Position numbers and translations under genes: made by a program. From Endocalyx cinctus (Eukaryota; Ascomycota; Sordariomycetes; Amphisphaeriales; Apiosporaceae), in NCBI GenBank assembly GCA_001600455.1, contig BCKC01000003.1, positions 1,364,001-1,428,000 of the forward strand: a stretch of DNA of 64,000 nt. The letters are read 5' to 3'. Under the pieces are notes generated by a model. It made no database searches and was not told the DNA's origin. It saw nothing but the letters and a program-made list of their open reading frames with translations. Below are positions 24,530-36,758 of this stretch, piece by piece (the stretch's first letter is position 1; every line of letters starts with the position of its first letter).

Positions 24530-26708
24530 TTACAACTGGTGACGGAGGTTGTGAACAAAAGCGTTCAGCTCGTTGACATGGACTTCCGTTTTGATGTTGA
24601 GCCTTCGACATTGGACTTCGCACCGCTGATCTTTTGCCCATGCCCTGCCAAGAATTACAAAAACAGGGTAACCTATCAAGTCAGCATCGTGCATTTTCCA
24701 AAGGAGAGGGGCATCTCGATCGTCTAATGCGAGGTCGACGGGCTGATCGGCATAACCTGGTACTGCTGTCGAAGATGTGTATAAGCCTTCACACAATGTC
24801 TTCGCCGACTCATGATATTTTTCCGTAGCAGGGATAACCAGCACCTGAAAAGGGGCAATGGCAAACGGCCAATTTAGCCCTTTCTCGTCGGCAAAGTAAT
24901 TTGCGACCGCGCCGATGATGCGAGAAATACCTATTCCATGACAACCCATCTGCATATGTACTGTTTGTAAGGCATCGGGTTTTTGCCCAGGTATATTAGA
25001 CGGCACAGTCACTTGTGCCCCGAGTTTTTCCGAGTATCGCGTGCCTAGATGAAACGTATGTCCAAGTTCAATGGCTTTCTGAACCTTCAATTTTCCGGAG
25101 TCACATCGAGGACAGTGATCTCCATCGCGGACACGCAAGACATCTAACAACTGCCCATCGGATGACGCCTTCACGACTTCATAGTCAAACATATCAACAG
25201 ACAATTGCCGTATGGGGGATTCTCCTTTTTGCATATCTATTACGGGTAATAAATCCGGGTTGGAAGTGAGATTCTCAGAGAATTGTGAACCAAGTCTGTG
25301 ATCAACAAAGTTGATTAACCGAAGTGACCCTGGAGACGGGTCGTGGCTGCTCTTTTCTAATGCAATCGCCCAGCGTGGCAGTGCGTGTTCTATGCTGGTG
25401 TCGAGATCAGACATGACGGATTTGATCGCATGTATGTTCATTTCAGTGTCCTGTGGATACCACACGTTGACAAATGTTTTCAGGTCCTTGGAAATGCCGC
25501 GCCAAACTTGAGCCACAGGGCCATTAGTAATTTCGGTGCTTGTTTCGGTCTCTTTAGATGAATCAGTACGTCTCCTGGCAGCAACTTCTTCATTGGCAGC
25601 ATAGCCACAGCTTTCACAGTTGACTACTGTATCATCTCCGACCGGGGTAGGCAGATGGTATTCATGACTTAAGTCACCTCCGATATCACCGGAGCTGGCC
25701 TCTGCCGCTACAAACGGCACCTTGAGTTCACTGAAAAGACGGGCATAAGCGTTTCGTACTTCTTTGTAGGTTGAGAGAGCTGATTCGACAGTAACATCAA
25801 AAGTATACAAGTCTTTCATGAGAAACTCTCTAGACCGCAGTATGCCGTGGCGCGGGCGGAGTTCGTCTCGATATTTGCGACCTGCCATAATTAGTTCGCA
25901 ATTTATTATGATCAAGTACATGAAAACTGACCAATCTGGTATAGTCTAAGGGGGAGATTCTTATAAGAAGTGACTGTTTTTGCAACTAAGGTGGTAATCT
26001 CTTCTTCATGGGTAGGCGCCAATAGAAAAGGGGTATTTTTTCGATCGTTGAGTTTGAACAACTATAAATACTATGAGCAAGAAGACCGACACAAACTGCT
26101 AGTCGTTATGAGCACGCACTTCGGAGCCGTAGCCGGCTAATCTGTTCGATCGCTGCCATAGTTCTTGACTGGAGAGAGAAGAAAGCGCTACCTTGGAGGC
26201 ACCTGTAACGGAGAGTGAATAAGTAGGACAAATTTCTCCCGATAATGAGAGAAGCTTACCAACTTCGACCATATATCTATCTATCAATCGTTCTAGTTTA
26301 TCTTGAACCCTTTGGCCGAGGGCAAGCATATGGAATATTCCAGCATGAGACTAATATGGCGACTTGAATTAGATGATGAGATAAGGGGGGAAATTTTAGG
26401 CATGAGGAACAAACCTGTCTAAGAAAACCGGCCCGAATTAATTTTTGATGAACATCTAGATACATTTGATGTTGGTAAGTTATACATGACATATAAGCAT
26501 AAAAGGTCTCAATCGAACCTTCGTCTTTGGTTTTAGTTAATCCACCAGTAGGTATCCAAAATCTGGATAGGCGAGTGAAGTGTTCTGGTGCCTCAGGTGA
26601 AGACACATTCGCTGTACTTGAAACTACATTACTTGATGCCCTTCTGATATTGAGCTTGAAATTATGGGTAATAGTCAAAGGTCTATGAGAGAAACGTTGT
26701 AGTAGCAT
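24530..26708 (-). CDS. AIM10: Prolyl-tRNA synthetase, mitochondrial, 5 exons
   Basis: On the minus strand the exons are 26708-26415, 26350-26260, 26202-26120, 26061-25932 and 25881-24530, in frame to 649 residues. It charges mitochondrial tRNA-Pro. The arginine-rich N-terminus ([16 protein letters not shown]) fits a mitochondrial presequence. Class II landmarks are present: [18 protein letters not shown], then APTHEEEIT, the motif-2 block [16 protein letters not shown], and motif 3 as GCHGIGISR. The insertion region includes CPRCDSGK and CESCGY pairs. The C-terminal anticodon-binding domain begins near FQVLVIP. The prokaryotic-type order agrees with yeast Aim10. The start was set at the first ATG (26708); an upstream GTG at 26717 is not needed. 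It is divergent from NOC1/MAK21. Confidence 0.94.
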
Positions 26709-27145
26709 TTCGATCACAATGGAGTCCCATTACAAAAAACAACAGGGTATACTGAAAGAAAACTCAAACGAAGAAATATATAGGTCAATGGGAGACCAAT
26801 TCCATATTTCTAATGAAGTATAGAAAACAACCTCCGGTGTGTACCTACAATACGATGATACAGCTCTATCACTTTTCATTGAAGGACGTTTAAATGTTCT
26901 AGGGTATATGTACATATACCTCCATAGATTAATATATTTTGGATATTATTATGGATCATTGCATGCTTATCGCCTTATCGCTCTTTATCGTAGCTTATCG
27001 ACTAGGCCCCTCCATAAATTTTATTTCTAGTTTTATTTTTTTTTAAGTGCAATGCTCATACCAATACTTTTAGTTCTTTGATGAAGTTCATATCTATTGT
27101 CAAAACTTGAACACCACTCGTTCCTAGACGAAATACGTCCCGATA
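26709..27145. promoter_or_regulatory. Shared divergent promoter of prolyl-tRNA synthetase and MAK21
   Basis: The 437-bp gap lies between two divergently transcribed housekeeping genes. It is AT-rich with CTTATCG-like repeats near 26965-27000 (CGCCTTATCGCTC, CGTAGCTTATCG). No coding sequence is seen. Confidence 0.5.
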
Positions 27146-30100
27146 ATGGCGTCGACTTTCGATGATGCAGCTTTGTCTAAGCTCACAGCTAAGATCGACA
27201 ACAAGCTCAACCAATCTCAATCCAAGAAGAACGAGACCAAGAACAGCAAAGGAAAGAGGAAGCATGACCAAGTTACAGATAATACACAACCACCGCTCAA
27301 AAAGAGGAATCACGATAAAACAAGTCAACCAAATGGAAACAAAAATGGAAAACAGAGTGGGAAACAATTTGTAAAGAAAAACGAAACCGTAAAATCCGAG
27401 CCTAAATCTAAATCTAAAGCCAAGCCCGAATCCGAATCCGAAACCAATGTTCTTCTTGACGAAATCAAGGCCCTCGGAGGTGACGAGGACGACTACAAGC
27501 TGTTAGCAGACCTCGACTCTGATGACGACGCAATAGATAACAACAACGGACAGCAAAGCGTAGACAAGGGGCTACAGGCAGAGCTGGCCAAGTTTGCCGC
27601 CGGCTTGGGTTTTGAGAAAGTGAACATAGAACCTGCTAGCGAGGAATCAGAAGTCGAGGAAGTCGATGACGAAGATGAAGAAGAAGGAGAAGAGGAGGAA
27701 GACGACGAAGATACCGATAATTCTGACCAAGAATCCGAAAATGAGGACGCTAAAATGCGCGACCCAAAAAGAAAAACGGTCAGGATTCTTCTCAGCCCGG
27801 GTCTCTCGGATTGATATATAGCTAACAACCGCTTAGATATTTGAACCCCGTTCTGATTGGCATGCTGTCCATCTGAAATCCCTCCCGACTCCATCTTCTG
27901 ATGATACTCAGTTATATTCGTCGGCAATATCAAGTCTGAAAGAGTATGCTAAATCGCTTTTGGACGACGATGCTACCTCTTACAGCACCAGCATTTCCGC
28001 CTCGTCATCTCGAAAATTCATGTCGACCATTATGTCTTCTGGTACTATGTCGGATAAAGTATCTGCGCTGACACTTGCCATCCAAGAATCTCCCGTGCAC
28101 AATATAAAACCTTTCGAGAATCTGATGGGTCTCGGCGCGAAAAGAAGTCGTGGACAGGCCCTATCGGCTCTTTCAGCTCTGGTGGATCTTCTCGGCCCTG
28201 GAATGATTCTGCCCTCGGATAGGCGATTGCGCCTTTTCTCGTCCCAACTCGGACTTATCGGCACTCTCCAAAAATATTCTATCAAAACCTGGACACGCGA
28301 CCAACCATTGCCTGGCAAAATTACCAAGGAACACCTGATCCAATGGATATTTGAAGATTGGTTGAAAGACTCATACTTCAAGATCATCCAAAGTCTTGAA
28401 GTTTGGTGCGATGACGAGGTAGAATACGCGCGTACCAAGGCACTAGACCTGGTGTTTGCGCTATTACGAGATAAGCCCGAACAAGAATCCAATTTATTGC
28501 GATTGATAGTCAATAAGCTGGGAGACCGCGAGAGGAAGATCTCTTCGAGGGCTTCGTACCTAATTCTGCAACTACTAAATACGCATCCGGGGATGAAAAA
28601 AGTAGTTGTGACCAGTGTTGAGCAGGATGTCTTATTCCGTCCCGGTCAGAGCACTCGTGCCAAGTATTACGCCATCAACACCCTTAACCAGACTATACTC
28701 AGCAAGAGAGAGCCAGAGATTGCTGATTCTTTGCTGCGTATCTACTTTGGAATATTCGTTGCTTTGCTTAAGAGTGGAGAACTCAGTGAACTGGATATGG
28801 TCCCTGATAATTCTAAAGACTCGAAGACCAAGTCCCGCCAGAAAAAGAAGGGCGAAAAGAAAGCCGAAACTAGCACCGGCGAGAAGGACGCTGCAGAAAA
28901 ACTGGTATCAGCCATCCTAACCGGAGTGAACCGAGCAGTGCCATTTTCCGATGCAGATCAGACAACGTGAGTGTTAATATTAGATTACTAACGACCTTGG
29001 TCCCCTCTTTCTATATGTAATGCTAATACGCGATAGGCTTGAATCACACTTGGATACATTATTCCGTATCACACATTCCTCGAATTTCAACACAAGCATA
29101 CAAGCTCTGATGTTAATACAACAACTGTCGGCAAACCGACACCTTGCCACCGAGCGATTCTTTAGAACTCTGTACGAGTCTCTTTTGGATCCTCGTCTCA
29201 TTACTTCGTCAAAACATGCCCTATACTTGAACTTGTTATATCGAAGTTTGAAGTCCGACGTTGATGTCCGACGCGTTAAGGCTTTCGTAAAGAGGATGCT
29301 GCAGATTCTAAATCTTCACCAACCTTCTTTTGTCTGCGGGATCCTCTATCTCATAATTGAACTTTGTTCTACATTCCCAGACCTGAGGACACTTATCAAT
29401 GAGCCCGAGGAGAATGACTTGGACGAGATGATGTCGGGTGTTGCTTTGGATGTTCCTAACGAACCAGCGGCGGACGGAGAAGATTCGAAATCTGGTAGTA
29501 GGGAAGGGGTCTACGATGGTCGTAAGAGAAACCCTGAATATAGCAATGCACACCGCAGTTGTCTTTGGGAATTGGTCCCTTTCTTACGGCACTATCATCC
29601 TTCCGTCGACGTTTATGCGAATAGCCTTCTGAGAGGAGATAAGGCAACGATGAAACCTGAGCTGGCAAGTCATACGCTAATAGCCTTCCTCGACAAGTTC
29701 GTGTACAAGAATGCCAAGGTTGTCGAATCCAAGGGCACGTCTATCATGCAGCCCGTGACTGCTTCTGGCCAGGACCATATCTTACTATCCAACCGAGCTT
29801 CCGTAAAGGGAGCTGCCAATCTGAACTCGGAGGCTTTCTGGAACAAGAAGAGTGGAGATGTGGCTGTCGAGGACGTTTTCTTCCACGAATACTTTGCTCA
29901 GATCGGCAAGCCCGGCCAGGCCGAACGTGAAAAGAAACTGAAAGCCAAGAAGGAGGGTGCCAAGGACGCCGACGCCGAGGAGGACGAGGAAGCAGCCGAA
30001 GACGAGATCTGGGAGGCGCTCGTATCATCGCGACCCGAGGTTCAGGGAGAATCAGACAGCGATGCAGGATTTGATGATCTGGCCGACTATGATGACTCGG

Positions 30101-30360
30101 ACGAGGATATGGTGGTAGACAACAAAGAAGAGGATATATCAGACGACGACGACGAGCTAGACTTCCTCGGCGAATCCGACCTCGACTCGGACGAAGATGA
30201 AGACCACGAGGATGAGAAGGAGCAAGAGAAGGACGCGGGAGGAGAGAAGAAGCCCGAGTCAGAACGTACGAAGAGGAGAAAACACTTGAAGAGTCTTCCT
30301 CTATTCGCTTCTGCCGAAGATTACGCCGAAATGCTGGGTTTGGATGGGAACGATTTGTAA
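27146..30360 (+). CDS. MAK21: Ribosome biogenesis protein Noc1/Mak21 (CBF/Mak21 family), 3 exons
   Basis: The exons are 27146-27778, 27837-28966 and 29037-30360, joining to 1028 residues, almost the size of yeast Mak21 (1025). The protein works in the nucleolus with Noc2 in early 60S subunit assembly and export. The N-terminus is lysine-rich, followed by an acidic stretch (about residues 160-205). HEAT-like helical repeats fill the middle (LALVFALLRDKPEQE and similar). The CBF domain lies in exon 3, around residues 430-640 (PLLRHYHPSVDVYA-like block written PFLRHYHPSVDVYANSLL). The C-terminus is rich in D/E and ends with a KRRKHLKSLPLFASAEDYAEML-type block typical of the family. The exon 1 donor is a weak GTCAGG, chosen because it joins K-R-K-T to IFEPRSDWH. 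Confidence 0.95.
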
Positions 30361-30578
30361 AGTTACTATAGATACATAAAATAAAACGAGATAATTAAGA
30401 GATAATCAGGTTTCTATCGCCACGTACTCAAATCAAGATAGGGAGATCGATAGTTATGATTTGGATGAATTTTCCGAGTATTGAAATAATATCGATGACT
30501 ATCTCGGTATATATTTCAGCTATTTATCATACTACATTCCACATATTTCCTTAGTTTCAACTCCTCGTAGTAATCTTC

Positions 30579-30990
30579 TTAAGTATCGAACCACTCCAAC
30601 GGATCATCCTTGGTAAAGACGGCCCTATACCTCTTGCCGCCGTCGGGCTCCTCCTTCTCCTCGGTGTGAATACTATGCAGCGTGGCCGGCTCCTCGTCCT
30701 CCTGGTTCCCGTTGGTGAAAGCGCGGAAGTGCAGGTACGCCGGGCCGGAATCGGGCATGGCCGGGATCCGCATCTTGCCGAAGATGTGGATCCCGTAGGC
30801 CGATACGGCGACGCGGACGGACTCGAGGTCGGCCGAGGTGAAGGACGTGAGGTCCGCGTCCGAGAGGGATTGCACGGCTGCGAAGTATTCGGGTTCGTGT
30901 TCTTTTATTTTTGTTTTTTTGAGGATTAATTTTTCTTGGTTTTTTTTTTTTTGGAGAGCGGTAGAGGAGGAGAGAGAGAGAGAGAGAGAG

Positions 30991-31024
<34 letters not shown>

Positions 31025-31242
31025 AGGGATGTTTGAGAGAAAGACTCACTGAGATAGGTGTGCTTCATGTGAAGAAGAGTCTTCTTCAGCTCAGGCTCGA
31101 TTTCCGCGTATACCTTGAGAGACTCCTCCTTAGGTGGGTGAGGAGGTCCTAGGTCGACGGTCTCGGCTGTAGCCTGAATTTCTTTGCATTAGTACCGTGA
31201 GGACTCGATTATATTTGTTGATGTAGAGTGGCTACATACCAT
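30579..31242 (-). CDS. Small conserved-looking protein of unknown function, 3 exons
   Basis: On the minus strand the exons are 31242-31240 (the ATG alone), 31173-31050 and 30901-30579, giving 149 residues. I do not recognise the family. The protein begins MATAETVDLGPPHPP, has a helical stretch with ELKKTLLHMKHTY, then an alternating strand-like region (SAYGIHIFGK, AYLHFRAF) and ends KDDPLEWFDT. Exon 1 consists of only the start codon before a strong GTATGT donor. Intron 2 (30902-31049) is filled by CT and CA dinucleotide repeats as read on the coding strand. The last acceptor is uncertain: AAAAG at 30902 gives KHEPEYFAAV, while a CGCAG a few codons later is also in phase and drops those residues. 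No signal or membrane segment is seen. Confidence 0.62.
30970..31020. repeat. Compound microsatellite (AG)n(TG)n inside an intron
   Basis: About twelve AG units (30970-30994) run into about thirteen TG units (to 31020). They lie in the second intron of the small unknown gene. Confidence 0.95.
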
Positions 31243-32188
31243 GATGATGTCTTTAGTTTTGAAGTCTTAATTTAGAGATACTTAGAGTAGTGGGGTACAA
31301 ATATTAGTTTCTAAATAGTGTCGTCTTTGAGAAAATGTCACGTTGATGAAGTAAAGAAGAAAAAGTGAGAAAGTCAAGATTTAAGGGTCTTGTTTCTATT
31401 TATTCTAACTTAAGACATAACTAAATATAATGATCTACAGCGTCAAGTTAGAGATCTCGTACAAAAGCCATGTCATTATGGCCAAATGGGGAAATCGCAT
31501 GAAGTTACTTGGACGGTTAGAAAGCCTGTTTTGCTATAGTGATGAGGGGCTTTTTTTTGGAGGGGGTCTTTTTCTGAAATTAGTGGCACGAAGAGATTTC
31601 TTTTCAATGTTTGCCAACTTTGTACCTTTTGGCCTTTGATTAATTGTGACTTTGGTGTTACTGAAGGCAGCTAAAGCGGCTACTTTTAATTACCTCTCAG
31701 AGTTCCCAACCATACATATGTTCATATGAATTTATTGTTTAGCGAATTTGAGTCGTACTGTGATGCAGGTATCCCACTCTGCGTACCTTGCATTAGGTAG
31801 ATATGACGTAACGTGACGAAAAGCCGAGATGATGGGTTTTCTTTTTTTATCACGAACAACCGTCGCCACGTATCCAGTAGTGGACAAGTAGTTAGGTACC
31901 CGCTAAGTAAGTGACAAAGCCACATGGCCGAGCTTCTGGCAATTTTAGTTCTCTCTGCAAGTGTATGGGTATCCTCATACTCTTAACCCTTCTTGTCTTC
32001 GACTACATTCTCTTTATATTTATCAAAATGAAACATGAAATGTATTTGGGGTTTAGAATGGTAAGATATATATGAGAAAAGAAAAGAAACGGAAAGGAAC
32101 GCAAAGGGAATAGCGTTGACCTATTATACCCTATGAATCGGTTGCCCTCTTTCTATGGGCTGAAAGGCTGAGGTGTCTAGAGTTAAGC
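31243..32188. other. Divergent upstream region of the small unknown gene and the HET gene
   Basis: About 945 bp. The open frame at 31430-31639 is T/G-rich and featureless. A purine-rich string (AGAAAAGAAAAGAAACGG) lies near 32072-32095, just upstream of the HET start. No gene is seen. Confidence 0.55.
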
Positions 32189-34459
32189 ATGGCGCAGTAT
32201 CGTCTCAGAGGACTGCGGGGGATGGTGCCTGGAATCAATTTCCCCTCGAACCAATTCAAGGCTCTGTTATTTCAGACTATACTAGATTCCTTCATCCATA
32301 GAAGCCAACAAATGAACATGGTATACCTACCGCTTAACGGCGATCGTGATGAGGTCCGCGTAGTCTCATTCGTACCCGACAACTCAGCAGACGATAAAAT
32401 TCGTTGTAGACTGGAGACGGTGTCGCTACTTGATTATATCGACGAATATAGCCAGGTCAATTCTAGGCATTCACCAATATCAACCAGGAGGTCGCCTCTG
32501 GCGCATTGGTTAAAGCTAAGATATCCTAGTATATCAGTAGATACCCAGGATTATCCCCAAATTCCAGCCTCCGGTCTACATCGTTTCCGATGGGGCGACT
32601 TCGCCACGTTATCCTATACCTGGGGCAGTCTAGAAGAGACCGAAGAAATCATAGTTAACGACAAACCGACACGGATAACGAGCAATTTATTCGATGCGCT
32701 ACGTCGCATTCGACAGTTGGGATGGTTTCATGGACCGTACAAGCTGTGGGTTGACGCTTTATGTATCAACCAAAAAGACGACGAAGAGCGATGCTCGCAG
32801 GTCAGCAAGATGTCGGAGATATTTGCAGGATCGTGGACAACTATCGCATTCCTAGGCGAGGAAGCCGACCGGAGCGGGGATGCGCTTGATCTTTTGAGGA
32901 TACTCGCGAAGTCCGCGGATCATCCCTCTACCATAGAACGCATCCGTGAATCCCTGCAGAGAGACCCAGGGTTCTTGGGAGACGGGAAATGGCTCGCACT
33001 TCAACGCTTTCTTCAGCGAAGATACTGGAATCGCATCTGGGTTGTTCAGGAGATTGCCCTTGCCCCGATGAACATGCCTCTCCTCGTCGGCTATGATTCA
33101 CTTACCTGGCAAGAACTTAAAACTGCTGTACACATGATACACCGCCACCTCTGGATGGTTAAGGATACTTCTCTGAAACATGATCGTTTACTATTGCAAG
33201 CATCCGGTCACCCCATCAGCGCCGACGAAATTTCTCGTACCTGGGATACGGAAGCCCTTCATCATATAGAACACGGACTCGCGAAAGTCCGAAGAAATTT
33301 CCCGGATAGGGGATGTTTAACTATACTGGAGCTTTTGGACATCGCATCTTCGAGGTTATGCTCCAATAACCTGGATAAGATCTATAGTCTACTTGCCGTA
33401 TTGGAGCCGACGGTATCATCCCAGATCAAAGTTGACTACCATTGTCGGCAATCCGATCTCTTCGTCGAAATCGCCAAGACTTTCATTACGCATTCTGGGA
33501 ATCTTGAAATTCTTCGTGATGCTAACTTTGACGGCTCTCCGTCTTGGGCCCCTGACTGGACCGACCAAAACCGGAATAAAGAACGGCTCCAGCCTTCACC
33601 GCCATATAAAGCAGACGGCGGCGCAATTCCTCACATTACGTTCTCGGCTAATAAGCAGTTATTAACTATTAGAGGAGTTATACTAGATACCATTGAGTAT
33701 ATCAGTCCGATTCCTCCTGCATCTGGGGCCCAGCATGATTCCGGTGCATTATCAGGCCAACGAAAATTGTTTAAAAGCGCGTACGGCGGTTCCCAGAGAA
33801 TCCGAACAGCGCTGCACGAGGCACTTACTGGAAGTCGAGACGGTTTAGAGACAAGCGACAATACATCAAGCACCAAGCCCTTGCCACTATTTGATCTTCC
33901 GGCAACTTACCAATCCTCCTTACCGGTATTTCAAGAGAAAGGATGGCATCGTATTATCGGGTCGCAAGCGCGCAGGTACCAACTATGGTCAGACTGGCGC
34001 TCTCAGGCCGAGAATCTACAAGTTGAGGGGATCGGGTCACTCGGCGGTCTTTTTTCTAGTGAAATTCCCTCCGACGCAGAGGAAGAACCTCTATTTAAGG
34101 CCTATACAAAGTTTAGAGCTGTAGCGTTTAAAAGAAGATTCGTCATCACTAGAGAGGGCAGGTTTGGTTGGGTGCCTTTAAGGATCGGGCTATGCGCAGA
34201 GGACGCTGGTCGCATCCTCGAAACCCAGATCCAAGAGGGAGATATGTTTGCCGTGGTGTTTGGCTGTTCGGTCCCCATCCTCTTGAGATCTTGTGGAAAT
34301 AATACCTATAGAGGGTTAGGGGAAGGGTATATTCATGGCTTCATGGATGGAGAAGTTGGAAATGAAATCGAAAGGGGCGACCTTCATATTCAGGATCTGG
34401 TTCTTTCGAGCTCGCAGTTGAGCCCCTGGTCAACTGCAAGCTCGCACAGAGCTCTATAG
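32189..34459 (+). CDS. HET-domain (heterokaryon incompatibility) protein
   Basis: A single-exon gene for 756 residues. The HET domain is plain: ATLSYTWG (about 139-146), then RITSNLFDALRRIR, LWVDALCINQ and the block EERCSQVSKMSEIFAGS. The later W-x-R-I-W-V-V-Q-E-I motif (YWNRIWVVQEIALA) is also typical of the family. The C-terminal half carries the usual late markers, such as VAFKRRFVITREGRFGWVP and a GEGYIHGFMDGE motif near the end, as in many long HET proteins. The HET domain is TIR-like and triggers cell death when incompatible hyphae fuse; what this copy senses is unknown. It has no NLR-type NTPase. It faces a DUF2235 gene end to end across 513 bp. The gene is intact with no frameshift. 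Confidence 0.95.
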   Translation: MAQYRLRGLRGMVPGINFPSNQFKALLFQTILDSFIHRSQQMNMVYLPLNGDRDEVRVVSFVPDNSADDKIRCRLETVSLLDYIDEYSQVNSRHSPISTRRSPLAHWLKLRYPSISVDTQDYPQIPASGLHRFRWGDFATLSYTWGSLEETEEIIVNDKPTRITSNLFDALRRIRQLGWFHGPYKLWVDALCINQKDDEERCSQVSKMSEIFAGSWTTIAFLGEEADRSGDALDLLRILAKSADHPSTIERIRESLQRDPGFLGDGKWLALQRFLQRRYWNRIWVVQEIALAPMNMPLLVGYDSLTWQELKTAVHMIHRHLWMVKDTSLKHDRLLLQASGHPISADEISRTWDTEALHHIEHGLAKVRRNFPDRGCLTILELLDIASSRLCSNNLDKIYSLLAVLEPTVSSQIKVDYHCRQSDLFVEIAKTFITHSGNLEILRDANFDGSPSWAPDWTDQNRNKERLQPSPPYKADGGAIPHITFSANKQLLTIRGVILDTIEYISPIPPASGAQHDSGALSGQRKLFKSAYGGSQRIRTALHEALTGSRDGLETSDNTSSTKPLPLFDLPATYQSSLPVFQEKGWHRIIGSQARRYQLWSDWRSQAENLQVEGIGSLGGLFSSEIPSDAEEEPLFKAYTKFRAVAFKRRFVITREGRFGWVPLRIGLCAEDAGRILETQIQEGDMFAVVFGCSVPILLRSCGNNTYRGLGEGYIHGFMDGEVGNEIERGDLHIQDLVLSSSQLSPWSTASSHRAL

Positions 34460-34972
34460 GCGCCGGTATACTAGAAATATTTGGGCCGGAATCGTCTATC
34501 AATTAAAAATGTTTTGATTAAAAAATATATATTTATTTAAGCTAGATGTTTCTCAGCTTAGTATATATATTCGAAGATTTTAGGATTAGTTATGCTATGA
34601 CACATCAAATACATTTGGAGCACCTTGACAATGAAATCCAATATCTAAAGAGATGGGCCAGGAAGGGGTCAACATACTTTGGGGGACAGTATTACAGCCT
34701 TCGGCCATATTGATATAGCTCAGGCAGGACGCTCGACTGCGCCATGGATATATCAATTCTTTCAAGTCTATTACACAAATCAATCAATCGAATATAAGAC
34801 TGTGGGTCTTTTAGGTAGTTGAATTTTCAAATGACTGGGGATAAGAAATGATTTCTCAACTTCGTTTTTCTTCCCCTTATCTTTTCTCTCCCCCTCTTCT
34901 TCCCTGCTGTCCATCTCTCTACTCCCATTTTCTTCCTTTCTCTGTTTTATCCCTCCGCCTCTTCCCTCCTAT
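34460..34972. other. Convergent spacer between HET and DUF2235 genes
   Basis: A 513-bp spacer. The left half is AT-rich, with ATATATAT-like strings. A CT-rich tract occupies 34865-34990 and runs into the acidic C-terminal codons of the DUF2235 gene. No gene is seen. Confidence 0.6.
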
Positions 34973-36758
34973 TCATCTCTCTGCTTCTTCTTCTTCCTCT
35001 GCTCGCCTGGCTTCCTCTATCCTATTCAGTTCCAACTTGATCAAGTCGATGAGTGCCTTTGGCTCATAAAGAAAATCTGACAGATTAATGTTACGTCCCC
35101 ATCCTAGCCGGTGCGTTAAACTTGTCCAGTTGATTTCATCGTTGCCTTTATCGGTGATAATAGGCCTGTTTTGCTCGGCCTCGTCTCGAGCCTCTCTCGC
35201 ACTATCAACCCATGTCTTTAGCAGTTCAACTTCTCCCTCGGTTGGTTTGTCTTCCCTGAGTACTCTTCGATCAGCTAAATTCTCCCAAACTCCGTTGCGA
35301 AACCGCCACTTGCTGAAAAGACCACAATCTATGCCTTTGCTTCTTCTCTCTTCCAACCGCCTTGCCGTGAAGTGCACCTGTAGGTTAATTCTGGCATTGT
35401 CGATATTGTTTCCTATACCAAAATCCATAACTATATAATCGCGTTTCCCGTCCCAAAGAGTCCACGTCAGCCAGTATGGTATCTTCCAAAGCCAAGTGCG
35501 AGACTCATGTATGCGCCCTTCAGTGGCGTTTAGGCTGTATATGCCCAGTTTCGATTCTCCTCCAAACCACTTCGTCACTTTTTCGCCAACTATACCCAAG
35601 GCATTTGGTATCGTTCCTGGTGTCATGAATTGTGTCAAGATATACTCATCGAAACCGGCGAGACTGACACTTGTAATTTTGCCTATCATCCAGAATAGCG
35701 ACACTGTGGAGAGGCCGGGGTCTAAATTGCCACCACCAACGTCCGAGTGGCAGCCAACAAAGGCGCATTGCTCCACGGCAGTGCTTTGGTCTGCAACACC
35801 GTTCCATACCATTGGTCGAAAGCTTCGTCTCTTCTCATTCAGAGCCAGCGCTAAAAACGCGTTCTGGACATTCTTTGGCACCACATTATTAACAAAAGAC
35901 AATTCATGAGTCCAAAATCCCAATGGCAACCCCATTGAACTGACCGTATCCCACTCGGCGAGCACCTTTATATTGATAGGGGATAGTCGGAGGCCATTCA
36001 GTGCGCCAAGTTCGACGGCAAGCTTGTTTGACCATTTTCCAGTGTCCTTACCAGCCGCCTTCTTCCAAGAACGATAGAGTGTCCTTAGGAATACCAGGCC
36101 CCTCTTACGCAATAAACCGATATCGTTGATGAACTGGGCTAGGCACCGAACAGTGAAAGCACCTCTGGAAAAGCCAACGAGGATTATTTCGTCTTGGCCC
36201 GAAGCAAAGTTATAGTTATTGCAAATGAAGCAATACGCGCTGAGTATGTTCGAGGACACCCCTATTTGTTTTTGTATAAGCCGTAGCAGGCTTAGCGAAC
36301 TTTACTGCACTCATGGTTTAGTAATTAGAATGTGGCAACGTACCTTTTCCAGTCGCTCCCGAGATACCGCTATCCAGGGAAAGGGAAGACTGCGTGCCTA
36401 CTCCACTCGAGTAATACACTATCTGACGTACAACTCCGTGACGCTTGTTATTCATCCTATCTGGGTGATGCGGTTCAAGTCCTTCATGGGCTGGAAGGGG
36501 GCGCTGAGGGAGTTTGAATTCATCCTTCCCTAGTCTTGACACTGCCCGAGCGAGCCTCGCAACGTTGGTTAGAGGAGCTATAGTCCCAGATGCATTCTTC
36601 CATGTCCCGTCACAACAGACAAAGATTCGCTTTCTTTCCGCAGTTTCGACCAATCCACGTGCTAACTCCCGAGTTTGTCCAAGGTCAACGCCATCTAAAT
36701 CAAAAGGTTCTGGATTATTTATTATATAATTCAGATCATCTTGAAAATTTTGTTCCAT
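34973..36758 (-). CDS. DUF2235 alpha/beta hydrolase (Tle1-like phospholipase fold), 2 exons
   Basis: On the minus strand the exons are 36758-36344 and 36261-34973, giving 567 residues. DUF2235 is the catalytic fold of bacterial type VI lipase effector Tle1 and is common in fungi. The N-terminal mark VCCDGTWKN is at 47-55. The nucleophile is Ser170 in VGFSRGAFTVR. The acid is probably in AEWDTVSS and the base is the His of CHSDVGGGN. The intron lies between SGATGKG and VSSNILSAY, and joining them restores the usual block before the nucleophile. The C-terminus is charged and coiled-coil-like (RIEEARRAEEEEEAER). No signal peptide is seen. A role in self/non-self conflict or lipid turnover is inferred from family and neighbourhood. 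The start is the first ATG of the open frame. Confidence 0.92.
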
